NCBI GenBank assembly: GCA_002900995.3
Contig: CM035307.1
Coordinates: 992,001 to 1,056,000, forward strand
Length of the DNA stretch: 64,000 nt
Direction of reading: 5' to 3'
Origin: Ganoderma boninense
Taxonomy: Eukaryota; Basidiomycota; Agaricomycetes; Polyporales; Polyporaceae
Part shown: piece after piece, positions 50,235 through 60,761 of the stretch
How the letters are laid out: the number at the start of each line of letters is the position of its first letter
How positions within the stretch are numbered: the first letter of the stretch is position 1
The notes under the pieces: model-generated
Seen by the model: the letters and a program-made list of their open reading frames with translations, nothing else
What the model was told of the DNA's origin: nothing
The model's database searches: none
Made by a program: the position numbers and the translations under genes

Positions 50235-52786
50235 ATGGCTCCCAACGGCGTAAACGGCTCCGCATACGATGACGAAGACATCGACTACTCTGACATCGAG
50301 GCAAAGTGGGTGGGCTACTCCGATCGTCTCTCCCAAGTTTCTGACCTCTCGTGTAGATATCAGGTCCAGTACGATGAGGGCTTCGACAACATCCTGGTCG
50401 TCGACGGTGTCCCCGTGATCGACAAGACGAAGCTGGACAAGCTCCTTCAGAAGATCTCAAAAGACTTCTCGCGCAAGGGATGCCCCATCAAGCCAGAGAA
50501 TATCAATGTGCCCTGGAATGAGTCCGGGAAGAGCAAGGGGTGCGCCTCGCCTGTCTTCAATCCATTTACTTTGATCGGCTCATGCAAAGATGTTCAGATT
50601 TATCTTTATGGAGTTCAAGAACAGCGATGATGCTTCCCGGGCTCTTGCGACGATGAACGGACATCCGTTCGACACAAAACACACTTTCCTGATCAACCGC
50701 TTCACCGATTTCGAGCGGTACCTTAATCTCGACGAGACGTACGTCGAGCCTCCCCCAGAAGAGTACAAGTCTAAGGTACGTGGATTTGTACTATCTTGAG
50801 CAAGACATGGCGTGGACGGCGGACTAGGAACATTTGCGTGCTTGGCTTGGAGACCCTCAAGGCCGTGATCAGTATGCCACCTACCGGGGCGACGAGGTGG
50901 AGGTGCACTGGCACGGAAAACCCTCCCAATGTGAGGTCTCCTACAGCAAGGTCAACTGGACGGACCTCTACGTCTCCTGGTCTCCTATGGGCACATACGT
51001 CGCAACCCTTCACCGCCAAGGTGTGCGTCTCTGGGGCGGGTCCTCCTGGGAGCCGCAGTCGCGGTTCGCACACCCGCTCGTGAAGCTCATCGACTTCTCG
51101 CCGAACGAGCAGTACCTCGTGACCTGGTCGTACGACCCGATCGTCGTCCGCGAGGGCGCCGAGCAGGGCTCACAGTACTTCTCGCCCGAGGACGAGGGCA
51201 ACAACATCGCGGTGTGGGACATCAAGACCGGGGACCTCCTGCGCACGTTCCCGAGCGCGTACCCCGAGGGCGACGACCAGAAGAAGCAGATGGCGTGGCC
51301 CGCGCTCAAGTGGAGCCCGGACGACAAGTACGTCGCGCGCGTCACGCCCGGCCAGCAGATCTCCGTGTACGAGCTGCCGGGGATGGGCCTCCAGGGCAAG
51401 AAGTCGATCAAGATCGAGGGTGTCGTAGACTTTGAGTGGCGCCCGCTCGGGGACCGCGACCGCGAGGAGATCGAGAAGGAGAACAAGGCGGGAGGGGGGA
51501 AGGCACCGAAGAAGGCGCGGGAGAACACGCTTGCGTTCTGGACACCCGAAGTACAGAACCAGCCCGCTCGCGTGTCGCTCATGAACTTCCCCAGTCGTGA
51601 GACCTTGCGTCAGAAGAACCTGTTCAACGTCTCTGAGGTAATGGCAATAACGATATGTAGTTGCTATCAATCAAGCTCACGCCTTCTCCTTGTTAGTGTA
51701 AACTCTACTGGCAGAACCAGGGCGACTTCCTCTGTGTCAAGGTCGACCGTCATACCAAAACAAAGAAGTCTATCTTCTGCAACCTTGAAATCTTCCGTGT
51801 CCGCGAGAAGGATTTCCCTGTTGAGGTCGTCGAACTCAAGGGTAAGGTTTCACTGTTTACTTTATATCGACAACCAATACCTAATGTCGCCACCACAGAC
51901 ACCGTCACCGACTTCTCCTGGGAACCCAAGGGCGAGCGGTTTGCGCTCGTCTCGAGTAGCGATCCCAACCTTGGCAACCCCCGGCCCCGGTATCACCATC
52001 AAGACGGACGTCAGCTTTTACCAGCATGAACGCAGCAAGGGCAACTTCAAGCTGCTGAAGACTCTCCCCGGACGGACGAGCAACACTGTCCGCTGGTCAC
52101 CACGCGGTCGTCATGTCGTGCTCGCCACTGTGGGTTCGTCGAGCAAGTCCGAGCTCGAGTTCTGGGATCTCGACTTCAACGTCGAGGAGACTCGTCGGGA
52201 GGGTGCGCCTTGGGGCAGCGGGATTCAGCACCTTGGCACCGCTGACCATTACGCGGTGACCGACGCCGAGTGGGACCCCAGTGGGCGTTACCTTGCCACC
52301 AGTGCCAGTGCATGGAGACATACAGTTAGTGTCCTCCATTCGTTGTAACGACTTTACTAACAGTCAGTCTCATAGCTGGAGAACGGTTACGCCATCTGGG
52401 ACTTCCGTGGGCAGGAGCTGGAGAAGCACATCCTCGACCGCTTTAAGCAATTCCTCTGGCGTCCGCGTCCACCATCACTACTTACCAAGGAGCAGCAGAA
52501 GCAGATACGCCGCAACCTCAAGGAGTTCTCGCGCGTGTTCGACGAGGAGGACGCCGCGGAGGAGAGCAATGTCAGTGCAGAGCTCATCGCGCACCGCAAG
52601 CGTCTCGTCGATGAGTGGAACGCATGGCGCCTGCGCTGCAGGGAGGATATCGCAAATGACCGCAAGAAGCGCGGCAAGAAGGTCGACCCCGCAAAGGAGA
52701 AGCAGGCGGTGGAAGAGGAGAAGGAGGAGATCGAAGTCTGGGTCGACGAGGTGATCGAGCAGATCGAGGAGGAGGTCCTCGAGTGA
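50235..52786 (+). CDS. PRT1: eukaryotic translation initiation factor 3 subunit b
   Basis: This is the eIF3 scaffold subunit that joins the 40S subunit. Start ATG 50235 (MAPNGVNGSAYDDEDIDY). The RRM follows: NILVVDGVPVIDKTKLDKLL, then FIFMEFKNSDDASRALATM. Then HTFLINRFTDFERYLNLDE and the beta-propeller: VNWTDLYVSWSPMGTYVATL, VRLWGGSSWEPQSRF, LVTWSYDPIVV, NNIAVWDIKTGDLLRTFPS, FCNLEIFRVREKDFPVEVVE, TVTDFSWEPKGERFALVSSS, ITIKTDVSFYQHER and GYAIWDFRGQELEKH. A charged C-terminal coiled coil ends EEIEVWVDEVIEQIEEEVLE. Short introns lie near 50310, 50540, 50780, 51640, 51845 and 52330. A run of five C at 51978-51982 shifts the frame in the invariant DPNLGNPGPGITIKTD; four C restores it. An essential gene should be intact, so this is most likely an error. 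Confidence 0.95.
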
Positions 52787-53445
52787 TCTCCCAGTCGGCT
52801 TGTTCTCTCTTGGGTGCACAGAGATGTCTGTGCGGCAGCCTTAGGCTAGCCGCACTAGTGAATAGTTTGTCCTTCGTCATGTTGTATTCATGCGCTTTAA
52901 CGTTCAGCTAAACGCACCGAAACTCTCTAGGCCCTGTGGAGTGATACAACGTCGTGAGTCGATCGTGGGTCTGGGTCCACGTTGTCCTCACCTATTAGCA
53001 ACACTATTCTTGCTTTCATGACCCCTGAAATTCGCTGGAGGTTGCCATGAAATGATCGGTGCCCGGAACGTTGGAGTTGTGGTCGTTCGATCGACCATGC
53101 ATTAATGTTCTTACTTTAGGCTTGGCCTCGTGCTGTCCAGGTTCTGTCACGACCTCGAAGTTGGAATATCTGAAGAGTGGTTCCTGTAACAACGGGTTTC
53201 CATTTTACCATACCGCCCTCTTGTATGAAATTTGGGCACAAGTGCCGTTGTTCTCTGGGTAGGATGGAGCGAGGACCGAGTCCCGGGCCGAGGAAAACAA
53301 GGACATAAGCGCCGAAGGCGGTTTGAGCGGAGCTGGAACCGAGACTCCGCCTGTGGCGGGGACGACGCGTTTGGGTCGCGCAGATTCGCGCTCGTCGCGT
53401 CCGCCATTGAACCCATCGTCTTGGTCTCCGCCCTCGCCATACAAC
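52787..53445. other. intergenic region
   Basis: About 660 nt between eIF3b and the U5-40K gene, both plus strand. It should hold the eIF3b 3' UTR and the next promoter. No other feature is supported. Confidence 0.4.
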
Positions 53446-54867
53446 ATGTCAAAACGCAGTGCATCCCCACCAGGAAATGGCGTCCTTATCAAACGCGCAC
53501 GCTCTGGATCACCCGCGCCCAACACACAAATAGCCATATCCTCGTCGAATGACGAGAGACAGCAGGCCCTCATACGGACAGTAAAACGCACAAGTGCTTT
53601 GGAGGCACCGATCATCAGTTTGTCAGGCTCACATGGGGTGCGTTGTTACCTCATTGTCATTCTTCGCGCGCAAGACTGAGGGGTTGTCTAGGCAGAAATC
53701 TTGAGTTGTGGGTTCGACCCGACTGGACAAAACATTGCTGCATGTTCAGCAGACCGAAGCGTATGTAAGTAGTTCTCTTGGTTTCGTTGCGGGCGCATGT
53801 ATACATGCAATCGTCGTGCTTATGACCTTACGCGCCCTCTCCAGCCCTATGGCGAACATATTCCCCAAATACCAACTACGGCCTCATAGCCAACCTCCAC
53901 AAAGCCCCCATCATCGACCTCCAATGGTCCCTAGCATCTCAGGTCCTCTACACCGTCTCTGCAGACCACACCTTGAACGTTACAGACCTCACGACTGGCC
54001 AGCGTGTGCGTAAACTCCACGCTCACCGTGGTATCATTAATTCCCTCGACAGAACTCTCGCAGGAGGCGCTGGCGTCGAGCTCGTGGCCACCGGAGGTGA
54101 TGATGGTACCATACGCATCTGGGAGGGGGGAGACGAGGGCCCCAAACAACCTGTGAGCGTGTATGAGCTTGGCTGCCCGATCACCTCGGTTGCTTGGAGC
54201 GCGGACGGGGCGAGCATATTTGCAGGGGCAGTGGACAACGAGATCCACGTACGTGTTGTGCTCGACTCCTCGTAGACGCGCGCTATCCTATGTCTAACAT
54301 GATGCCTGAGGATAGGTGATCGACTTCCGCAAAAATGAAGAGGTGTATGCCCTCATGGGGCATACCGACACACCGACGTCCCTCTCCCTTTCGCCCAACG
54401 GCCACTTCTTGCTTTCCCCCTCCTTCTCCTCCCAAACTATTATTCATGACGTCCGCCCATTCTCGCCATCACCATCTCGCGTACATCGTGTTCTCATGGG
54501 GGCACCCGCCGGTTTTGAGAACACTCTTCTGCGTGGTGCGTGGAGCAAGGACGATAGCGGCCGTAGGGTGGGTGTAGGCGGTGCTGACCGCACTGTATGC
54601 ATATGGGATGTGGAAAGTGGGAAGGTTCTCTATAAGGTGGGTTCCTTGAAACCGCTGAAGAGCACTGGACGTACTGAACACTCTGCTCTCAGCTGCCTGG
54701 TCACAAGGGTACCGTCACCTCAGTCGACTTCCATCCTAAGGAGCCTATCAGTGCGTAATATCTGTAATATATCGCATGTGCCGTTCTGACATTTCTCCAT
54801 CCAGTCCTGACAGGCAGCAAGGATGCCACTATGCTTCTTGGAGAGATCGAACCCACCATTGGAGCGT
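53446..54867 (+). CDS. U5 snRNP 40 kDa-type WD-repeat protein
   Basis: This WD40 propeller matches SNRNP40 / Spf38, a U5 snRNP component that contacts Prp8. Start ATG 53446 (MSKRSASPPGNGVLIKRAR). After RTSALEAPIISLSGSHG an intron leads to AEILSCGFDPTGQNIAACSA and DRSV; the next junction (T + CC) gives SLWRTYSPNTNYGLIANLHK. Further blades: APIIDLQWSLASQVLYTVSA, VRKLHAHRGIINSLDRT, ELVATGGDDGTIRIWEGG, PITSVAWSADGASIFAGAVD, then VIDFRKNEEVYALMGHTDTP, SKDDSGRRVGVGGADRTVCI and GKVLYK. The last exons give GHKGTVTSVDFHPKEPI and LTGSKDATMLLGEIEPTIGA. The product is about 350 residues, the normal size. No frameshift was found. Confidence 0.9.
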
Positions 54868-55070
54868 AATTTACTGCTATTCTGTTGTAATGTTATGGAT
54901 GAGAATCTCACATTCCATTTGAGCGTGATGACAACTTCTTTCTAGACCCCGAATGCAAAATGAATTACTCGCGAGCAAGATGTATGCGTGATGTACAATG
55001 TTGTTATATTCGTACAAAGCGACTCGACTCGACCATCAAAAAGAAACTCATAGAGAACTGAACTTGGGAA

Positions 55071-57688
55071 TCACTCCGGGGAGGGTTTCTCACCGGACCC
55101 AAACACATCCTCGTTCGTCGGTAGCGGCGTCATCTCGGTGTGGAAGCTAGGCAGCACCATCCGTACCTCCTCCAAGTACCATATTTTCGTCGGGGCGACG
55201 GGAACACCAGGCCCGCCCTCCGCCTTCTTCTTGTTGCCCCAGAGGGATTTGAACTGCTCGTCGGTGACTACGATCGGCACGTCCGGGTCAACGCGGGCGA
55301 GCTGGACCCACACGCCCTCGATGCTCATCCCGACCCACATCCTGTCCGCGATCTCCGGCGCGACGTACGCGACGATGTCGTCCTTGAACGGGTTGTGCGG
55401 CACCCCGGCCCAGGGGCGACCTCCGCGCCCTCGCAGTCGTCGAGCACCGCGGCCCCGCGCGAGTCGGGCAGGACGCGCGGCTTCTGGACGTCCGCGTTCG
55501 CATGCACGGCGTACGCGGGCCACGGCGCCATCGTGAGCTTCGCGAGGCGCGCGTCGAGCTCGCGCTCGATGCCCTCGGGGTCGGCGGACGGCGCGGGCTC
55601 CAGCACGCCCTTCCCCGCCTTCTTCTTCTTCTTCGGCTGCTGCTGCTGCGTGCCGGGCGCGGGGGGCAGCACGACGCTCTTGATGCGGCGAGTGGACCGC
55701 TCGATGACGCCGGTGGTGTGCGTGAGCGCGAGCGTCGTGGGCCCGAGGAACCTGTTCACGAGGTTCGTCTCGGGGCCGCACTCCCAGTCTGCCGCGCTGC
55801 TCGCCTGCAGGAACGGGTCGTCGTCGCCGCCGCCCCAGGCAGCGGGGGGTGCATCCCCCCACGAGAGGCCGGGCTCGGCGGCGGTGCTGGCGGGCACTTG
55901 GCCCCAGTCGTTCTCGTGCGCGGAGGGCCCGAGCTCTTCCACTTCCTTCTCCATGCCCTTCGCGGCCTCGGGCGTGATCACTTCGAGATCGCACCGAGGG
56001 CGGCTTTCAGAGCATCAGCCTCTGCTGCTGTTGTGGGGTCGAGATCAACAGGTGCAGGAGCACTGGAACCAGAAGCAGCAGGTTGGTCTACAGCCATATC
56101 CGAGGGAGCGGGAGCATCGTCGGTCTTCTGCTTCTTCGACGCACGGTCCTCGACTTGCTCGTCGTCCTCGGAAGAGGAGGAATCACCCTCCCAGATGTTG
56201 TACCCGTTCATGTTGCCGTACAGCTGCTGACACCCACGTCCGAAGTCGTCTGGAATAATCTTGTTCATCGCGATGCCATGCGGGAGCTCCTTGATGGCTT
56301 GCTCTGTAACCGCGATCGCCTTTCGCAACTGGCGGTCGATGTCGGGGAAGACTCGGTTCCGCTGGAGGAATTTGAGGAAGAAGTCGATGAGCAACGGGGC
56401 GTTATTGCAGAATTTCTCCGAGCTGGGACATGGATTCAGTCCCGCTGCACAGGCTAACAACTCTGCTTCTGACTCACCTGAGGTCACCCCTGTCGCTCGC
56501 ATAATTTGAGAAGAACACCTTCACGACGTTCTCCGGGTCGTTCAAGAAACGATCTATCCTCGTCTCCCGCACCTCGCGGAAGTACTCGCGACGGTGCTGG
56601 CGCTCTTCTTCCGAGTACTGGCTCGTAGGGTTCGCGCTTGCTCCGGGGGCTCCGGCGTCGTCCACAGCACCACCGTCCTGACATTGATGGTGGCCTCCCT
56701 CTTCGGCAGGCTCACGTTGGGCATCTCGTCCAGCTCGTCATCGTCCTCGTCGTCCTCTGCCGCAGCAGCCTGCTGGGCCGCGAGCGCGCGCGTCGCGGCG
56801 TTCTTCTTCCGCCCTGCGGTAGGCTGCACGCTGCTGATCAGCCCGACGAACAGGCGGAACTAGAGGTGAGCAAGGATCGCAAGGCCGCAAGGATCAGGAC
56901 ATGTATGCGCGCGCGAGCGAGTGCGGGGACAGCGCTCACCTTGTCCCAATACTGCGTCAGCACCTGGTTCACTGCTTGGTTCTGGATCGTCGGCCGCCCA
57001 GCCTTGAAGTCGTGCGCGGCCTGGTACAGACGGTCCACGCGCGGGAGCGACCTACATGACGACAACGTACACCATCAGCACATACAGTCCTCCCCAAATG
57101 GCCCTCCCCAGACGCGAATGAAGACATGCAAGTCAGGTACTCACGGGTCGATCGGGCAGCTCGTGCGCCGCAAGCTCTCGCCCTCGGCCCACTCGTCGTA
57201 CCAGCGCTTGAGCACGGTCGTGCCGTCGGGGAGCGTCTTCGTCCGCACGTTCTTGCGCTTGCGCTTCTCCATCGTCGTCAGGTCGTGGTGCACGCGCAGC
57301 GTCAGGGTCTGTATGCCCAGTCCGTCGACCTCCACCGGCGCGTCCTCCTGGTCTCCCCGTTCCTGTTCCTTTGTTTGGGCTTGGGCTTGGGCTGCGGCGG
57401 CGGTGGGGGGCTCGGGGATGATGATCCCGAGTGGCTTGAAGTCCTTGAACGCGATGAGCTCGACGCCCGGCGGCGGCTTGGGGAACGGCGGGAAGCTGAG
57501 CCACGGACGCTCCGCCGCTGGGATGGGCGCGATTGAGGGTGCGGGAGGCGGGGGAACGGGACTACCGTTGGTCGCTGCTGTACCCACACAAGTGCTGGTG
57601 GTGGCGGCGCAGTCGCGTCGGCCGGGGGGTTTTGACTCGGAGCGGCGGTCGGCTGCTCGGGTGCGGCGACGGGGGTCGAGGGCTCCAT
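55071..57688 (-). CDS. Arb1-like protein (argonaute siRNA chaperone subunit), tentative
   Basis: A basidiomycete protein that I match tentatively to Arb1, the argonaute-chaperone subunit needed for heterochromatic siRNA loading in fission yeast. Start ATG 57688 (MEPSTPVAAPEQPTA) with a Pro/Ala-rich region, then VELIAFKDFKPLGIIIPEPP, DGTTVLKRWYDEWAEGESLR, VDRLYQAAHDFKAGRPTIQN, NVSLPKREATINVRTVVLWT, YFREVRETRIDRFLNDPENV, APLLIDFFLKFLQRNRVFPD, KAIAVTEQAIKELPHGIAMN, DRMWVGMSIEGVWVQLARVD and TKIWYLEEVRMVLPSFHTEM. The helical FFLKFLQRNRVFP block and the closing WYLEE...PSFHT are the parts that recall Arb1. Three frame changes occur inside exons: somewhere between 57588 and 57640, at the G run 56645-56649, and at 55413-55416. 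All lie next to C/G runs. Function by homology is uncertain. Confidence 0.55.
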
Positions 57689-58452
57689 CGGTCTGAGGCT
57701 TTGAAAGTCTGGGTCTATGCGCGCATCGGGACGCGTTACGTTGGAGGATAAGCGGTGGCGTATACTTAGAAGTGGCCGTCCGTACCGAGTGTATTTACTC
57801 TGATGCAGGAGCCGAGGAGGTGTGGCTCAGTGGCGGTCAGGAAGGAGGCTTGCAGTTTGTGGTGCTGCGCTAGGCTTGGATAGGTATCGCGGCGAGGTTA
57901 TCCACGGCGCACGCGATGGCAGAGGGGAAGACAAGGGTCGAGAAGGGAGAGAGAGGGCGGAGACGTGCGTTAAATGGTGCTCGAAGTCAGGGTCATTGTC
58001 CAAGCTGCAGCAGCAGCCCCCTCGGTGCCACTCCCCGCACAACGTACCTGGGTCCGGCCTCCGAGCACGGAAATGAGGCCCGTAGATCGATTTTCACAGA
58101 AAATTGACTGGGAAGCATCACGAGGTGCTCCGACAGCGAAGCTGCGGTAGAGCTCAGAATGCGCGTCGCGCCAAACCTCTCCAGGCATGGCGCGTTTACA
58201 CCACGACAAGATGGGTAATACCGTAGCATTGCAGTGGGCACGAGGAGGAGCGAAGCAGATAGATGGTAGATACATGAAAAGCTAGAAGATGACGAAGGAT
58301 CGTGGATGCGTGGAGGACAGTCTGTCCGAGATTGGGACGGAGAGATAAGTTACGACGATGCGTAAGCCGCCGCCCGACCCTGCAGGCCAAATAATTATGG
58401 TCCAGGATAAAGTACGTGTGCATAGAGGTACAGATGCAATGTCTGTGGGATG
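57689..58452. other. intergenic region
   Basis: About 760 nt between two minus-strand genes: promoter of the Arb1-like gene and 3' UTR of the AT-hook gene. No conserved frame or RNA gene is visible. Confidence 0.4.
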
Positions 58453-60277
58453 TCAAATTAGACAGAAACATACGAGACAGTCCCAACCCGACCCACCATG
58501 AAATAGACCAAGGATCGAGGGCACAGCAACAAGGATGATCGAAGGGGTGGACCAGGAGACGGGTGTAGAGGAGCGGGAGGGCACTTTCAAGAATCTGCCA
58601 TCCTTCTCCTCTTCTTGGGTTTTTCGTCGTCCCCATCCGCTGGCGGCCTCCGCATCGGTCTCCTTATCCCGCGCGTTCGCCTCCTTGACCTTCTTCGCCC
58701 GCGACTTCGGATTGACGACCACGCTCGCATCGCTCGCGTCCCCAGCTCTCGTCCGACTGAGCGAGCGCGTCCTCGGCTTCACCGCAGCGACCCTCTTCTC
58801 CTTCTCTCTCTTTCTCCTTCCCCTTCGACGGCATGTGCGGTGCCCCCATCTCCGCCTCGCGATCCGAGTCCGAGATGGTCTCCTTGCTCTTCGGCGGGCG
58901 CCCGCGTCGTTTCGGTGCAGAGGCAGTCGGCGCAGACCGCGCCGAAGGGGCATCGTCGTCTTCGCCGTCGGTGCCAGGAATGACTTTCGGCTCCGTCACG
59001 CGCACGCGCCGCTTTGCCGCCGACCATTAGGCTGAAGAGTCTTCGACTTCGGTGGGCGCCCACGGCCGCGCGCGCTGCCCGCGACGCTCGCGCTCTCGTC
59101 CACATCGACGTCCATCCGGTCGTCCTCCTCGCCACCGGGCACCACCGCTGCGGCCTTCGCCTTTCCCTTGTTCTTCGACCCCTTCGGCCGGCCCCTCCCC
59201 GACGTGCTCGCGGTCTTACCGACGATCTCGTCCATGCCGCTATCGGACGCGCCCTCGCTCTCGTCGCCGTCGTCGTCCGTGCTCGCCTCCTTGAGGTTCA
59301 TGCTGCGCGGGCGCTTGCGCGTGGAGCGCACCCCGCGGGGCATCGTCGCGCGGATCCCATGGCAGTTCAGCCGGAGGCACGACACGAGCTTGTCCTCCTG
59401 CGGCGTCGAGTCCGCCCGGAACCGCGCACGCTTAATGTCCGTCTGCGCAACCCGCCCCGGAGAACGTAAGCAGCCCGTCCCCACAGTGCACACACTTATC
59501 GCCGCATCCCGCACACAGATAGGGGAGAGGAGAGAGGAGGATAAGGGTACGCACCGTATGCATGCCCTCGTAGCACCACCCGTCGGGCGGGCCCTGGTCG
59601 CCGTCGCCCTCGACGATCTTCCCGCAGCACCCCCACAGCGTCTCGAACGTCGCGCCGACCGTCCCCTGGACCCGCCCCGCCCGCTTCGCGGTGCCGATGC
59701 GCTCGACCTCCGCGCTCTCGTCGTCATGGGGCACCAGGCAGCTGCGCGCGTCGTTCTCGACCTCGACAAAGTCCTTGTGGCAGCGCACGCAGTGCAGCCG
59801 CGGGGGCGGCGCGAGCTCCGCGAAGAGCGCGGCGAGGGTGGGGAGCGTCGCCTCGGGGACGTTCGCGAGCCGCGCGAGGAGGTACGCGTGCAGCACCTTC
59901 GGCGGGATGGCGGCGATGTGCGTGGTGAGGGACTCGACCGTCGCCTCTGGGGGCACGAACACGGGATTTGGGGCGATCGCGGTGACGGTCGTCCCTGGGA
60001 GAGAGCCGCGGCGGGTGGGAGAGGCTTGGCGTTCTCCTATCGAGAGGCGGGCGATAGTCGTGCTGGGGGACGAGGCGGAGTGCACCTTTGTGTGCACGAC
60101 CGAGGCGGAGTCAACTGAGGGCGAGGGGGTCCGGAGCTGGACATTCTTCTGTACCTTGGTGTTGTTGGAGGATGGAGAGGGGTTTGCGTTTGAGGTCGAT
60201 GCGGTGGGCGAGGGTGGGAGGGGGACAGTGTCTGGTGGTGGGTGCGGCTTCCGAGAGAAGAAGCCGAAAACGTTCAT
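58453..60277 (-). CDS. AT-hook protein with a Cys/His-rich putative zinc-binding region
   Basis: Start ATG 60277 (MNVFGFFSRKPHPPPD). A Ser/Pro-rich N-terminus precedes a helical block (LHAYLLARLANVPEATLPTL) and a putative zinc-binding module: LHCVRCHKDFVEVENDARSC, LVPHDDES, TLWGCCGKIVEGDG, GWCYEGMHT. After an intron come KLVSCLRLNCHGIRATMPRG, basic and acidic stretches, and three AT-hook cores: GRGRPKGSKNKGK, ARGRGRPPKSKT and KRRGRPPKSKE. These bind the minor groove of AT-rich DNA, so a nuclear chromatin role is likely. Two one-base frame changes are inferred: between LQPNG and SAAKRRVRVTEPK (59021-59027), and in the purine-rich repeat after MPSKGKEKERE (58795-58835). The stop at 58453 assumes both. 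The family is not one I can name. Confidence 0.66.
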
Positions 60278-60761
60278 TGTGCTTGTGTGTTGGAGGGAGT
60301 GGTGTGAGTACAAGATGTGTGAGTACAAGGGATGTGGGTAACGTCTGTGGTTGCAAGAAGAAAATATAGCGAGCGTGAAGAGAGAGAATGGACAAAGCGG
60401 TAGTAGACTCCAAGTTATCGACCCGGGCCAAGGGCACCAGCACACTCCACTTCAGGCAAGCTTCCGTGGGAACGCAGAAAGAGCCGTGGAGTCACACAAA
60501 ACACGCGTCCGTCACACCCATGACGCGTGTATCGCTGGAACCCCGACGCGTGTGGGGCGCGTGCCCTCAAAAGCCAGTCGTCCTCCTTCATCCCACTCGA
60601 TGATCACGTCGCTCAACGATCATTACCGCTGCATCCAGTGAAAGCGGACGATTAGATCAGTCACTATCGAACAATAAGCTACGATACAGCGGCGACGAAC
60701 TCAGATAGCAATGCGACGAGCAATCTCAAGAAACCCAACAAAGTCCACAACTCGGAACGGA
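60278..60761. other. intergenic region
   Basis: About 480 nt between the AT-hook gene start and the ORC4 stop, both minus strand. It should contain the AT-hook gene promoter and ORC4 3' UTR. Nothing else is supported. Confidence 0.4.

Noticed and set aside
53690..53745. Possible tRNA: GTGGGTTCGACCCGAC resembles a T arm, and TTGTCTAG / CTGGACAA can pair
   Set aside because: The stretch encodes AEILSCGFDPTGQN in frame, a WD-repeat segment of the U5-40K protein, with good splice sites. The T stem does not pair in the standard register.
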